Positions 10,964 to 23,576 of a stretch of DNA of 64,000 bases are shown here, in pieces. The position numbers and the translations under genes were made by a program. This DNA comes from Carex sylvatica (taxonomy: Eukaryota; Streptophyta; Magnoliopsida; Poales; Cyperaceae), in assembly GCA_964058845.1 (NCBI GenBank), contig CAXKVR010000157.1, positions 248,001-312,000 of the forward strand, given 5' to 3'. Every line of letters starts with the position of its first letter. Positions within the stretch are counted from its first letter, which is position 1. The notes beneath the pieces were generated by a model, which saw nothing but the letters and a program-made list of their open reading frames with translations, searched no databases and had not been told where the DNA came from.

Positions 10964-12103
10964 TCTTGTGTGTGTAATTGAGTCTGCTATTAAGTTGAAT
11001 CATTTTTTTATTTCAACTTTTTGGACGTGAGTCCCACTGAAATGTGGTTTTAGAACTTTTTGTTCTTTTGTTTTTGTAAACTTGAGGGTTTTGGGTCTTT
11101 TTGTGAATTCAAGAATTCAACTGCATGTGGTTTTTGGCATACTTTATATCTTTCTTGTTAGTTCTGTAAAGGGTGTTTTAAATTTTGACAGTATGCTTGT
11201 AATAATGTTTTTGAATATGTAAGAGTAGTGATATATATTTAACTTGTTTCACAGAAGCTTTCTGTTTCATCATGGAATAACATGAGTGCAGTTTTGTGAA
11301 ACTGGATGATTTAATGTTGTGATGCGTTTGGCATAGATATAAGCATATTAGTAATCCAAAGCTGAAACCAAAATTGAAGTATTTCCCTTTGAAACGCTGT
11401 GTTGTGTTGTGTTGTGTTGTGTTGTGTTGTGTTGTGTCGTGTTGTGTTGTGTTGTGATGTGTTTTGTCCAGTTACTGTTCTCATTTATGTTCTTTCTTTT
11501 TTCTTATTGCGCAAGTCTTTTTAATATAATTTATTTTGTTTTAATTAACTTGTGCTCTCTTCACAAAATTAAATAGAAGAAAGATCGATACATGGAGAAA
11601 ATATAAATATAAATATAGAGAGAAAAGAATGGATTGCCACCAGTAAGAAAGGAGTTGTTTGAATTTCACCATCACGAGTTAAATTGAAAGGGAAAGTCTG
11701 AAGTCAAGTAATTGCTGTTCAGGCCAGCTGGTTGGTGGGATTTTCAACAGCACGAGATAATTAAAGATATTTCTTGAGATAAAGACAGATCGAATGAGCG
11801 CTCTTTAATGGAAACGTTTTTGTCTGACAGATTAAAAAATTACACGTGCTTCTTGTAGAAACTCGAGACAATTATAGATGATGTTTCGTATATCTACAGC
11901 TCGATCGGTCAGAGGAACAAAAATATTCCAGCATGATTGTATATTTTGGCAATCAAATTGTTGATCATCTAGTACAATATTGTTCATATTCTATAATTCT
12001 AAAAATAAAACTCTAGTGGCTCAGTAAAAACCTATCAGATTGATTCAAATGATGAATCCAAATTGGTGAATTAATGCAGATATTAACTTTGGTGAATAAG
12101 TAC
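10964..12103. other. 3' flank and intergenic, includes (GTGTT)n microsatellite
   Basis: Downstream of the repeat-protein gene. T-rich sequence typical of a 3' untranslated region continues to about 11300. A pentanucleotide (GTGTT)n run with two interruptions occupies 11398-11461. No further gene seen. Confidence 0.6.
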
Positions 12104-12395
12104 AAGTAGAACTAGGGTATTCTTAAGCCTTAGTGAGCTTAATTCTAAAACATATATATTTAATTGACTCGTAACGATGAATCTAAATTGTTAAAACTGG
12201 TCTACTTCACAAGTGCAATTATAATTTTCCAAATTAATTTACCATAATGTTAATTAGTGGTCAACAAATAATAAAAATGAGTACATTAAATTAAACTTCA
12301 TAAACATGCTTTGACCGCTTGACTTTATTATAAACTAATTAAAAAATTTATAAATTTTGCATATGCATCACTCATGAAGTAGAATGATTTTTCAA
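12104..12395. mobile_element. Decayed foldback MITE, GAGTAGAACTAGGGTG family
   Basis: AGTAGAACTAGGGTATTCTT at 12104 followed by AAGCCTTAGTGAGCTTAATT matches the ends of the foldback elements at 20982 and 32256. The inner phrase TGACCGCTTGACTTTAT (about 12312) is also shared. The right terminus has been lost. Confidence 0.6.
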
Positions 12396-13035
12396 TGGTA
12401 AACGAATTCGTCATTTGAAACATACCAAATCTGTTTTTAGATTTAAGCTTAGCAATATCCTAGTAGCTCTCAGTAAAAACAATATAATTTCTAAAATATT
12501 CTGCGTACTGGTGATCTACATAGTAGGTTAGGTTGCTGAATTGTAATTCTTAGTTAGCAATACTGTACATATCAATACTTTGAGGTGATGTAAATAGTAC
12601 TTTTTATTATTAATAATATATCAGTTAGACTTAAGAGGCATCTGGCCACCTAACCTTCAAAAAAAAATAAAAAATGGTAATCTCAGTGAGATCTCATAAA
12701 CTCTATCTGTACGTAGTGTCCAGCTAGCGGTGCTCTGTGTCTGCTCAATTAATTGGCTAGATTATCAATTCTCAAATTGTGCTGCGCGCATGCATGTAAT
12801 AATTTCTTTATTGGACTGATAGGAATATATATAACTCTGTCTAAATTGACATATATATAATCTAGTCGATAATGTATATATTAACTGTTGAAACTTGTAA
12901 GTGGCAGTTCTCAAAAAATAATGTTGTTTCCTCCCTTGTCTATAAGAAGAGATTTAACATTAAACAGGTCTAAGGCTCCAACCAAATTAAAATCATCGTC
13001 ACTCGCTCGAGTGCTTTATTCCCCGAGAGAGAATA
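12396..13035. other. Upstream region of ankyrin pseudogene
   Basis: No gene. The last 75 bp (CCAACCAAATTAAAATCATC, CTCGAGTGCT) resemble the upstream flank of the minus-strand ankyrin gene at 29620-29690, so the duplication that produced the pair included promoter sequence. Confidence 0.55.
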
Positions 13036-15614
13036 ATGGCTGAACCTTCTGTGATTGAAATAATGGAAGATGGAAGAGCACAGCCCCAACACTCGCCATT
13101 TGATCCTGTAACTAGTGAAATAGAAGCAGTAGAAACACCACGATCACAGGCTCACAGCCTCTAATTAAAACCACTAAATGACCCTGTAGCAACTGAAATT
13201 TTAGAAGATCATTGACAGCAAATAGATCCCGAGTTGCTGAGAGCTATAGTAAATGGAGACCTGACTTGGTTTGAATCAATCCGGGCAACCAACAGTGATA
13301 ATAGTGGCCTTGGTGGAGTTACCTGTGGAGAGAACACAGCTCTCCGTGTTGTGGCTGGAGTAATTGAGAAATCAAGTCCAATGGCGCCTTCCCCTAAGCA
13401 CACATATAGATATTTCAATCCTCGTACTTTGGTGGACATGGTTGAGGCTTCATCTGACAAGTTATGCTGGTCCAGATGAACAGACCGCGTTGCATGCATG
13501 CTTCAGTTATGAGACAAGAAGGTACACTAATGATCCATAACTGAACTAATTTTTATATATTTTTGAGTGAGGCTATGGTACCATCCATAGTGTGGATCTT
13601 GGTGTACACTTGTCCTGTCAATATCAGAATCTTGGTGTACCAGCACCTGCGTCAGTATTTGTCATCAATTTATGTGATCTTTTAACTATTAAAATTTATG
13701 TGATCTTGTTGGCCGGAAAAGGAACTCATCTTAACTAAAATTTATGTGACCTTTTGTCTATTGTTTGGTACTGCTTCTGGTAACTAACCAGCACTTTGGT
13801 TGAAGAAATCCAGTTGACATCAATCCTTCCGGGAAACCCAACCAGTCATATGAGATTCTGTTATTTCCAGTGCTCATTATGTATTCCAAAACCTGTAATT
13901 GTAAATAGTTGTCAGCTAATATACCCAATTAATTCCCAATAGTTTAATTCTATTTGATTAGATTCTAATTGAGCTTCCCTGATTGACTTGGTCCAGTGAA
14001 ACATTGCCTATAATCAAACAAATCATCACATTTTTTTTTTTCTTTAAGAATTCCTGCAGTAAGAATTATTTTTTGCCGACTCTGCAAATCCAGTAAAAAC
14101 TAATAAATTGTTAGGCATATCTCTCCTGGTTGCTCTTTCCTTTTTCCCTTCAATTGGATGTGTTCCTTGATTTTAAATTTGGATGGCTTTGTAGAACTGA
14201 AAGGTTGCTTATTTTGCAGAAATTATCACACAGGCAATACTTGCACGGAATCCGCCTCTTGCAGAAATAATTGATATTGCAGGGAACACTCCACATCACT
14301 ATGCAGCTTTAACTGGTAGTACCTCTGCTGTGAGAAAGCTGCTGTTAAAAAATACAAGGCCAGTATACAGAAATAACTTATCTGGTTCATTTCCCGTGCA
14401 CCTTGCGGCTGAGGCAGGCAATGTTAAAGTGATAAAGGAGCTACTAAGCATCTGCCCTGATGTCGGTGAACTCCTTGACAAGGAAGAAAGAAACTTTCTT
14501 CACATTGCTGTGCAAAAGAAAAGGATACGGGTAATTATGTTGGCCTACCAAGAAGGGATAAATGCAAATGTCAGAAATGCTAAAGACAAGGATGGAAATA
14601 CGCCTTTGCATCTTGCAGTAATAAGCTCTGACTCAGAAATATTTGCTCTTCTGTCTCAAAACAAGAGGTTGAACCTAAATATCAGAAACAAAGCGGGTCT
14701 AACTTCTCTGGATCTATCAGCATCTTTACAGGATCACCAGTTTACATACTCACTGGTATGTATCCAACAAATTAGTAGCTTTTCATTCATTTACACAAGC
14801 ACCTGACAATACACTTACAATTTAATAAAAAAAGGACATAAAAGTAGGAGTAAAGGTAATACTAGTTTAAGCTCACTGAAAAATTGGCATATTGGAATCA
14901 TTGTTCTTGGTCTACTTTAGGAACCAAGTGCTCGAGTTTCAAATTTTAAGTTTGTCAGTTCTTTTTGTATGAAATCAAGAGGGGTGAAGATTGTGAAATT
15001 TAACCTCTACTTAAAAAAAGTTAAAATTTAAATTTGAAATATAAACTATTGGAGTTAATCTTAATGGTTTCTTAGGTTATTTAAGTGCCAAACTTCCTTG
15101 GTGAACTTAATCTCTACTTAGATTTAGTGATGAAGTAGTGAATGAAAAGAAAAAAAAAGTATGGGACAGAGAGTCTGCACTGTTTTTGTTATTGAATATG
15201 TTCTTATGTCATTTGTAATTGGGTATTTTGTAGAATCCTCAAACCATAATCCATCGTGCCTTGGTAACACAGGGTGCTTTCCAAAATCATTGTCAACATG
15301 ATCGATCTAAAAAAGTCGATGAGTTTTTGAAAGCAAGAGCAGATTGCCCCAATTGAAGAGAAGGAGAAGAAATGTGGAATGGTGTAGAAGTCGATGTAGA
15401 AAAGGAATGAACAAAGTATCAGAACATGTCTAATAGCCTTATAACTGGAGCAGTCCTTATTGCATCGGCAACATTTGCTTCTATTTTTAAAGTGTCAGAG
15501 GTTTACAGAGACGATAATACCTCACATACCTTAAGGAGAAGAAGCTTCTTCAAGGCCTTCATTATAGTCAACGGGCTGGTATTCCATTTGGCTGCTCTAC
15601 TCTGCACTGTCTAA
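13036..15614 (+). pseudogene. Ankyrin-PGG protein pseudogene (paralogue of the gene at 26409-29615)
   Basis: Three exon remnants match the intact minus-strand gene. Exon 1 (13036 to about 13518) starts MAEPSVIEIMEDGRAQPQHS and has in-frame stops within its first 60 codons. It then gives ELLRAIVNGDLTWFESI and ENTALRVVAG, but loses the whole hydrophobic and early ankyrin part before AGPDEQTALHA. Exon 2 (about 14220-14755) is the best preserved, with ankyrin repeats such as FPVHLAAEAGNVKVIKELL and GNTPLHLAV. Exon 3 (about 15233-15614) keeps the PGG-domain phrase SLITGAVLIASATFASIF, but has stops before it and ends early. Splice borders correspond to those of the intact copy. It is in the opposite orientation, about 11 kb away. 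No function is expected. Confidence 0.85.
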
Positions 15615-17495
15615 TTTTCACCTCAAATATATATCGTAAGTTTTATTTTGAGTGGTGCACCCTATTGCTTTATGGGGCAATTAACCTTTTTTTTATTTTG
15701 ACATTTGGCCGAGGGGTAGGGGGCTATATCGCAATAGCACCCATCAGCGAATGGCCGGCATTGTCATTTTGTGGAACGTAATTTGGAATCCTAGTTTTGT
15801 TCCTCTTATTCTTCTAGCTCCATACATGTCACAAATGAACTTGATCAACACAAGAACACTATCAGTCATTTTATCTTTGATAGAACATTGCTTTTCTTTT
15901 AATAGAAATGTTGTAAAAACCCTGTTTTTGTTTGATATGTAAGTTATAACGACATCAAGTATTTTTTTTCCTTGAGAAAGGCATAACAAAATCATAGCTA
16001 CAGTAAATAATTGTTCAAACTACCAAGGGTAAGAAAAGGGGTAAAATACTGGTATTACAAAATAAGAGCCAATGGAAGAAGGAATCCCAATTTCTACAGA
16101 TTTCTAATCATTTTAATCATTTTAAATATGTATTAAACTTGTGTAGTTGGAAACTTTTGACTCCTCCCCTGCATAAGTAAATGGATTCTGCATTTTAATA
16201 CAGAGATCTGGGAGCTCTAACTGTTTGTTTTGTATACCCTCAATGGCATCAAATGTAACATTGTGAACTTTGAAAAAAGGGCAACAATAAAAATTTAAAA
16301 TATATTATAGGCTCAAATTTAAAAATTTATGATGTTATGGAGGATTCTATATTGACATCAAGTCTATTTTATTGAGTGCAATTGAAATAGGAATCATGGA
16401 ACTGAAACTTATATAAACTTGAATATTGGTAACCTTGAAGAATAAAGGTTAATCTAAATCATAATTATAATGTAGGTATTGTATTAATTAATTAATCAAG
16501 GTATATAAAGGTTATTATATCCACTATCTTATATTTTATGAATTTGCTTATACTTATCTTGCTGTCACGCTTTATTTTTAATTTCTTTACCCCCATCATT
16601 TTTAATATAGATATGCAGCACAGTGTAGAGACTAGAGGCGTCTCTCTCCAGTCTCCACTGTGCTCTATATATTTTGTTCTCAATTGAATTTAGTTAGGGT
16701 TATTCTATTCCAAGTAAATTAACTCAATTGTGCTCAAATTCTTCTCCCTCGCGATCGTCGTATATATATATATGTGAAACCAAGACACGATCCATTTTCC
16801 ACTTCGTTTGTGATATATAATGTGATCAGATTCCCCTCTATGCCCCTAAAATAAATTAGAATTCACATATATATATCTTCTTCTTCTGAGGAATAGGAGC
16901 CATACACGTCACTCACGCACTCAAAAGGTTTGTGGACAAGGGGCCAAATAATTAGTTAGATGCATGCCAAGTCTCATTGTATGTTTAGTTCATATATAGA
17001 TATAGTGAGTATTATGCAGTTCGATTAGCGAATATTTTTCTTTTTCTTTTTTTAGTTGATATACTCTATCACGGCCAGACTTGAGGGTTCTGACTAGCTA
17101 ATTGATACATGAACATGTGGCACTTTGTGCTATACTTGCAACATGTGGCACAATAATTTCACAAAATAGTTCAATTAACTTGCAACAAGCCTTGCCGTGA
17201 TAAAGTATCACCATCTGATTTTTTTTTCTTGCGCGGTTTAATTAGAAGAAAGGTTAATTAATTTGTGACTAATTTGACTATGATAGCTATAATATTCATA
17301 ACATTCAGAGGACGTTATAAACTATCACGTTTTTTCTATATCTCGAAAAAACTCAATTTTATTCTTCATTATCGATATTTATTTAATTAATTTTCTATCA
17401 ATAAAAATTTCGGCCGGAATCATTCCGTTCCTGCTACTTTTGAATTCTATTTTTTATAATGATATTAATAAAAAAATTAATTGTATTATGTATAA
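15615..17495. other. Intergenic, no gene seen
   Basis: AT-rich sequence without coding support. The segment 16700-16840 (TCTATTCCAAGTAAAT, ATATATGTGAAACCA, TTTTCCACTTCG) is related in the same orientation to 33650-33840. Confidence 0.5.
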
Positions 17496-17845
17496 GAGGA
17501 GGGCTCAAATGCTTTTATTTTTTGCAGTGTTATAAAATGCGATTTCTATGGGGTATGCGGAAGACCACCGCATACTGCATACACGGTATATGACTGCATA
17601 TGCATATTTTTATGTGAATTTTTATGCGGATTTATATATGCAAATTTTAACATAATAATTTATATATATTTGAAAGCATAATCTCACAATAGGAATAAGA
17701 ATACACATGTTTGTTGAACTATTTTATATCCATTATTCTCTAATATAAAAAGCAACATACATATATAAGAATACACAATAACAAGATAATAAAAACATAT
17801 ATATTTTAAAATCCACTAATTTAAAAATCTCACAACAAGAATTTT

Positions 17846-17970
17846 ATGCAGATCATATGCGTTTCATATGCATTTCATATGCGGATCATATGCGTTTCAT
17901 ATGCGGATCATATGCGTTTCATATGCGGATCATATGCGGTATATGCAGTTCATATGCGGATCATATGCGG
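17846..17970. repeat. Tandem CATATGCG repeats, subterminal to the hAT element
   Basis: CATATGCGTTT and CATATGCGGAT units alternate at least eight times. Such clusters serve as transposase-binding regions in hAT elements; that role here is inferred from position only. Confidence 0.8.
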
Positions 17971-17971
17971 T

Positions 17972-19540
17972 GGGTGATGATACTAACACAATCAATATTT
18001 TTATTAACACAATAAATTCAAATATTTTAATTGTATGGATAAATTTGTCCTCACTTAACTACTCTTTAAATGTCATATCTTTTTTTAAATGCACTTTCTA
18101 TATATTGATCATCATTGCTTATTTATCTTATTTTCATAATTAAAACCACCTAATAAATTTTTCAAGGACCTGCAGAGAATGTTTGATTTTTTTTTTATAA
18201 ACTGAAAAGTATATCTACAATAATTTACTAAGCAACCATTTATTGAGGAAAGAATCTTAATTTTTTAGTAACTTTTAGTCAACTTAGTTGAATTTGCATT
18301 ATATGTCACTTTATTTATTTGTTTACTGTTATTTATATGTATTACATAGTTCATATCAATTTTATATTGTTGAGTCTTAGAAAAAAAAAGTACAAATTAC
18401 ATTCAAAATAAATTGCTGTATTTCAATAAAAATACACTAAAAACTCTATTAATTGAAAAGGAACTCGTATTGAAACAAAATATTATAAGCTAAAAGAGTT
18501 GGTTGAAATAATAATTTTTACTCATGTAAATAATGGATTTTTAGTTGAAAAGAAAATGTATTAGGTGAAAACTCCAGTTATGAAAATAATATAAATAACA
18601 AATAAATCATTATTATGAAGAAATAAACATGTACCTTATTGGTTGATGATATGTATACAATTCGGTCATTTCTTAATTATTTTTTTCAACAACTTTATTC
18701 TCTCACTGATTTAGGTCATTAAAATTAACATGTTTATGTGATTTCTTATTTGGACTAGAAGTAATCTTAACCATTTGTATATGATAGTAATTAATAGTTT
18801 TTCTTGATTTTTAAAATAAGATTAAATCTATTATTAAATTACATAATAATAGAATATATGACCATATTAAAAAAAATAATAGAGAGCTTTCAAAAATTAA
18901 TCAAAACATAAATGCTACAAGGTAATATAAAAATTACTTTAAAAAAAAAAATATAATGTGTACACTAGAAATAACCAATTTTTTATCTCAACATAAATTA
19001 ATAAATAAAAGTGTCTATTTCACGACTTCTCTCAACATTATTTTGAAATAAAAAAAGCTCCATTGCAATAATAATCTTATACCTTTATTGCAGTTTTTTT
19101 TTTTTTTTTTCAATTGGTGTTATTTTGAATTTATTTATGTTTTCATAACACAATAAGAATAAATTAATCATGTTACATTTGCTAAAAATATGATAATATA
19201 ATAAAATTAACTTTTATACTTCTTATAATACACTAAATATATTAAAACAAAAGAGAACCAAAATACATATTTAGCTAAAAACAAAATCATTGATGTACAT
19301 CCAAAGATATACGGGTTATCTTTTCTTTTGTTGTTATTCTTTCAAATTAGATATATATTTCATAATGTAGAATATATAGTAACTAATAAATGGTCTTTAT
19401 GCTAGAAGATTTCATAATATCCAGAGAACTAAAATGGTAATTGAAAGATATATGTATGGAGGGACAAAAATGTCTATAAAATTAAAAAAATTGAAGTTGT
19501 TGTGTCCAAATAAAAAAGTAGTGTGTTAGTATCATCACCC
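17972..19540. mobile_element. 1.57-kb element with 19-bp terminal inverted repeats, nested in the hAT element
   Basis: A perfect inverted repeat, GGGTGATGATACTAACACA, starts at 17972 and ends at 19540. Flanking nonamers ATATGCGGT and ATATGCAGT differ at one base and would be a 9-bp target duplication, though the host repeat is rich in ATATGCGG, so chance is possible. The interior is AT-rich with no transposase frame. It is the third level of nesting here. Confidence 0.75.
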
Positions 19541-20006
19541 ATATGCAGTATGCAGTCAAAATTATGCGGGCGAATATGCGGCCGCATATGCGGAACCGCA
19601 TATTAGGCCGCATTTTGTTACACTTATTTTTTGTGCCTCCATCATGCCTCCATTTTTAAAAACTTTAATAACTCAAAATTTAAATTATAAATATCAAAAT
19701 AACGCAGTTAGATGTGATCTATGTTATTTTCTCTATATGTTCTTAAAATATTATCACATTTCAATTTTATTTTTATGTGAATTAATAAGTTAAAAAATCA
19801 ATGTCTAGAAATTATCCACATAATATATTTTTTAACAATATCTTGATGACAACCAAAACAAAATTGAAATGTCGTAATATTTTACATGCATGTGCATAGA
19901 TAGAATAATGTAGATCATATCCAACGGTTTTATTTTAATTTTTAAGTTTTAAATTTTGAGTTATTAAAGTTTGAAAAAGTAGAGGCATTTGAACCTCTAT
20001 GTAAAA

Positions 20007-20447
20007 TGGAAGGAGGAGACGGCGTTTGGAGTTAAGATATGTTACCCGTCCGATTGGAAACTGATATGATTTGATTGTTCAGATTGTTAATCGACCGTTC
20101 AACCTGCTAATGGACGGCTGAGGCGGAGTTTGGCCTGATGGCATCCAATCACTTCTGTATGGAGATCCTCTGAGATATCTCAGCGAGGGGGCAGTATATT
20201 TGTTCTTTGAGATTCGCGCAGCACTTATTTAAACGGTTGTGATTTTCCAAGAAGTCACCCAAAGTTTGAGATATATTATTATCGATCTCAGATAATGCGA
20301 ATTCGCAACCGTCAATTTTGGGTTTCGTTAAAAGGATCCGGATTGATGTTTAATGAAAGTGTTGCCTGTACGTCTGTCTAGGACTGTTAATGGATCGGAT
20401 TGTGGTTATTTCAATTATTAAATCCATTAAGATTTTACATACATACA
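20007..20447. other. Intergenic, no gene seen
   Basis: Contains TTACCCGTCCGATTGGA with following GATTTGATTGTTCAGATT and CGTTCAACCTG (20040-20110), which recur in the same order and orientation at 36475-36545. Confidence 0.55.
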
Positions 20448-20770
20448 AGATTATCTACCAAATTTTTTATTAATAGAAAATAAATAAATAAAATATCAAA
20501 ATACGGGATTGTTTTTGAATTTTTTCAAGATATGAGTAGAACAGACTTAAATATTCCGTCCTATGGGATGGGACGGAACTAATTAACCCGTCCGAGTTCC
20601 TTACCTAATTAACACTAACAGTAGCTTAGTCGTGGAAGGAAAAAAAAAAAAAAAAAAAAGGAAAACCGGACGGGAAAGGAAGACCCGTCCAGAATTTCAC
20701 TAGTAAAAAAAAAAACAGACAGGAAGTAAGACCCGTTCGAGAAATACCATATTTTTTTTTATATATTATA
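20448..20770. repeat. Left arm of a 4.2-kb long inverted repeat
   Basis: This about 320-bp arm is the inverted counterpart of 24376-24672. Shared phrases are AATTTTTTATTAATA, AAATAAATAAATAAAATATC, AAGACCCGTCCAG and TTTCACTAGTAAAAAAA. Between the arms lie (ATATT)n blocks and at least four inserted elements. This could be a large foldback transposon or a Mutator-like element with long terminal inverted repeats; I could not define its target duplication. Confidence 0.75.
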
Positions 20771-20981
20771 TTATTATACTATATTATATTATATTATATT
20801 ATATTATATTATATTATTTTTTATATTATATTATTATATTATATTATTTTATTATATTATTTTATTTTATTTTTTGCTTTTTATATTATATTATATTATG
20901 ATTTTTTATATATTATATTACATTATATAGATATTTTTATATTATATTATTATATTAATATACTTATATATATTATATTAT
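20771..20981. repeat. (ATATT)n low-complexity block
   Basis: Nearly pure ATATT pentamers with some interruptions. Similar blocks lie at 21392-21522, 21947-21996 and, as the reverse complement, 24240-24370. They look like one array broken up by MITE insertions. Confidence 0.85.
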
Positions 20982-21391
20982 GAGTAGAACTAGGTGTGCT
21001 TAAGCTCACCAAAGTGTTTGGTGAGCTTAACTCCAAAATTCATTAAATCAGTTTCAAATAACGAATCCGAACCGTTAGAATCCGCCTATCTTACGAGTGA
21101 TGCGTTTACATGTGAAAATTTTAAACATTTGAATTAATTTGGTATAAAATCAATCGGTCAAAATTAAAAGGTTAATAAATTAATTTTAGTGCATTCAATT
21201 TTTTAACGTTTTTTGACCGCTTGACTTTATACTAAATTAATTCGAACGTTTAAAATTTTCATATGTAGATGAATTACTCGTAAGGTATGCAGGTTTCAAC
21301 GGTTCGAATTCGTCATTTGAAACCGATTTGATGAATTTTGGAGTTAAGCTCACCAAACACTTTGGTGAGCTTAAGAATACCCTAGTTCTAC
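20982..21391. mobile_element. Foldback MITE, GAGTAGAACTAGGGTG family, full length
   Basis: A 410-bp near-palindrome: GAGTAGAACTAGGTGTGCTT with AAGCTCACCAAAGTGTTTGG on the left, and the inverse ending CCTAGTTCTACTC on the right. The two halves pair over almost their full length. Flanking nonamers TTATATTAT are identical but lie in ATATT repeats. Other copies: 21997-22398, 32256-32694, degenerate at 12104 and 31181. Confidence 0.85.
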
Positions 21392-21522
21392 TCTTATATT
21401 ATATTATATTATATTATATTATATTATATTATTTTTTATTTTTTATATTATACTATATTATTTTATATATATTATATTATATTATATTTTATATTTTATA
21501 TTATATTATGACTTTATATATA

Positions 21523-21946
21523 GAGGTAGGCTAATAAATAATCGATTGTACCTAGCCTTCCGTGCAACCAAATCATTTTCTAATTTTTAAAATCCAAATG
21601 ATCGATCCAAACCGTTAGATGTGATCTCCATATTAAAATGTGATAGGAACCCAAATTTTATATTTTTTGGAATTTTTTTACTATTTACTAAGCCACTTTG
21701 AAAATCGCTGATCCAACGGTAACTTCTGATTTTACTGTTGGTTAAGCCACCGTTGGATCAGCGATTTTCAAAGTAGCTTACTAAATAGTAAAAAAATTCC
21801 AAAAAATGCAAAATTTGGTCTCCTAGCACATTTTAATATGGAGATCACATCTAACGGTTTGGATCGATCATTTGGATTTTAAAAATCAGAAAATGACTTG
21901 GTTGCACGGGAGGTTAGGAACAATCGATTGTTTATTAGCCTACCTC
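21523..21946. mobile_element. Foldback MITE, GAGGTAGGCTAATAA family
   Basis: A 424-bp near-palindrome with ends GAGGTAGGCTAATAA and TTATTAGCCTACCTC. Flanking nonamers TTATATATA are identical. The inner arms contain CCAACGGT, AAACCGTTAGATGTGATCTC and CAAAATTTGG-type phrases. A heavily diverged copy lies at 32820-33200, and part of an arm at about 61255-61390. Confidence 0.85.
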
Positions 21947-21996
21947 TTATATATATTATATTATTATATTATTTTTTGTTTTTGATATTATATTAT

Positions 21997-22398
21997 GAGT
22001 AGAACTACGGTGTTTTTAAGCTCACCAAAGTGTTTGGTGAGCTTAACTCCAAAATCCATCAAATCGATTTCAAATGACAAATCCGAACCGTTGAAACCCG
22101 CCTACCTTATGAGTGATGCATCTACATGTGAAAATTTTAAACGTTCGAATTAATTTAGTATAAAGTCAAACGGTCAAAAAATGTTAAAAAAATGAATGCA
22201 CTAAAATTAATTTATTAACCTTTTAATTTTAACCGATTGACTTTATACTAAATTAATTCAAATGTTTAAAATTTTCACATGTAGATGCATCACTCATAAG
22301 GTAGGCGGATTTCAACGGTTCGGATTCGTTATTTGAAATTAATTTGATGAATTTTGGAGTTAAGCTCACCAAACACTTTGGTGAGCTTAAGCACACCT
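21997..22398. mobile_element. Foldback MITE, GAGTAGAACTAGGGTG family, right end lost
   Basis: The left end GAGTAGAACTACGGTGTTTT and both palindromic arms are present. The right arm stops at AAGCACACC, without the last dozen terminal bases. Confidence 0.8.
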
Positions 22399-22437
22399 TG
22401 TTAATATAATAATATATATAAGTATATTAATATAATA

Positions 22438-23576
22438 TAAGAGGGCTCAAATGCCCTAATAACTCCTGCTCCAATTGTCTCCCAAAATTTGAACAACACA
22501 TCCGAATGTTAAGATTCGTGCAAAAATAAAGCTGTCTCAGGGGCTCTCTGCTCGCTCCAGTTCGCTCCTAACCTCTCATTCTCCCTCTGTTTATTTCTTT
22601 CTCTAAATCCTTTTTGATTATGATGGCCATCTGGACGTCGCCCTCCACTAGCCCCTCTTGCCCCCTCGACATTGATGGCGCTCCATTCTCACCTCTTTTT
22701 ACCTTTTGGGTTTGCTGTCCGGATCTCGGCACTGGTTAGCGATGTAGTCAGTGTATCACATCCGGTGAGCCCGAAATTCATACTTTTTGAATCTTGAAAA
22801 TTGGAGCATACTTTTAGAATCTTACAAATTGCCAAAATTAATGACCATGTATGCAAGGTGTTTGTGGTATTGATTGTGAACTTGTTTGACTGATTCCAGA
22901 ATCTCTTCTAGCAATATTTAGGTCTTTGTGGTGACTTTCTTGGTGGATAACTGATGATGATAGTTCCATTAACAATCTCAAATGGATATCATGGTTGCCA
23001 AGCCCGGTTTAAGAATAATACAGTGATTTTACATCTTATTCCTAATTGGGTCTTCACATTTTTCTTCTCAAGGAAATCTCTTTTTTGTTATGAAAATTTA
23101 GAAAAATTAAATTGGTCTTTGAGATTCTTTTGTAGAATTGAGAAATAAAAAGCTGATTCTTTTTGGCAACATGGCAAGCTAGGGTTTTATCTCAAGAGCA
23201 GAGACTATCTCCATGCATACCGCTTCCTTCATGACCAATTGCAAACTAGGATAAGAAAATCCACAGTCACTGACGAGATGAGAGAGGGATAGAGAGACCG
23301 CTGCTGTATCGAAAGGAGGAGAGAGAGAGAGAGCTCGCGACTGTGTCGGACAGTTTGTCGGAAGAGAAGAAGAGACGATCAGTCATTTTGATAAGAACTG
23401 GAGAGCGACAGCAAAAGAGAGAACTAGAGAGACCCATCTTATGAAGCGTGCGTATTATTTGAAAATGAAAAGTCCCCAACAAACACAATCTGAACCTCTA
23501 ATCTGAAATTAAATGTGTCGTTCAGATTTCGGGAGAAAATTGGAGCATAAGTTATTGGAGCATTTGAGTCCTCCTC
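22438..23576. mobile_element. 1.14-kb Mutator-type non-autonomous element (GAGGAGGG ends)
   Basis: The left end is TAAGAGGGCTCAAATG and the right end, read inward, GAGGAGGACTCAAATG. The flanks AATATAATA are identical on both sides (22429-22437 and 23577-23585), though in low-complexity sequence. The inner sequence is unlike the short members of the family: a CT-rich leader near 22550-22620, an ATGGCC-type start, and an inverted GA-rich segment at 23270-23450. This could be captured genic sequence (Pack-type), but I recognise no gene. Confidence 0.7.

Larger units (their letters stand above)
17525..19624. mobile_element. Non-autonomous hAT element, 2.1 kb, nested in the MITE
   Basis: Ends are CAGTGTTATAAAATGCG on the left and CGCATTTTGTTACACT on the right, imperfect inverted repeats of hAT type. 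The flanks TATTTTTTG (17516-17524) and TATTTTTTG (19625-19633) are identical direct repeats; hAT elements normally make 8 bp, so one base may be chance. Subterminal GCATATGCGG repeats are dense at both ends. There is no transposase frame. Confidence 0.85.
17496..19997. mobile_element. Mutator-type MITE (GAGGAGGG family) split by a hAT insertion
   Basis: The left end GAGGAGGGCTCAAATGC is at 17496 and the right end GGCATTTGAACCTC ends at 19997. The flanks TATGTATAA (17487-17495) and TATGTAAAA (19998-20006) are a 9-bp target duplication with one mismatch. Without the insertion the MITE is about 390 bp and closely matches the intact copy at 35570-35977, including CTCCATTTTTAAAA near the left and TTGAGTTATTAAA near the right end. 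A 9-bp duplication points to Mutator-type transposition. Confidence 0.85.

Noticed and set aside
21328..21534. Frame with YYIILYYIILYY translation
   Set aside because: Encoded by (ATATT)n repeats.
22620..22780. Gene start inside the 1.14-kb element
   Set aside because: ATG and CT-rich leader are suggestive, but the frame is short and no family is recognisable.
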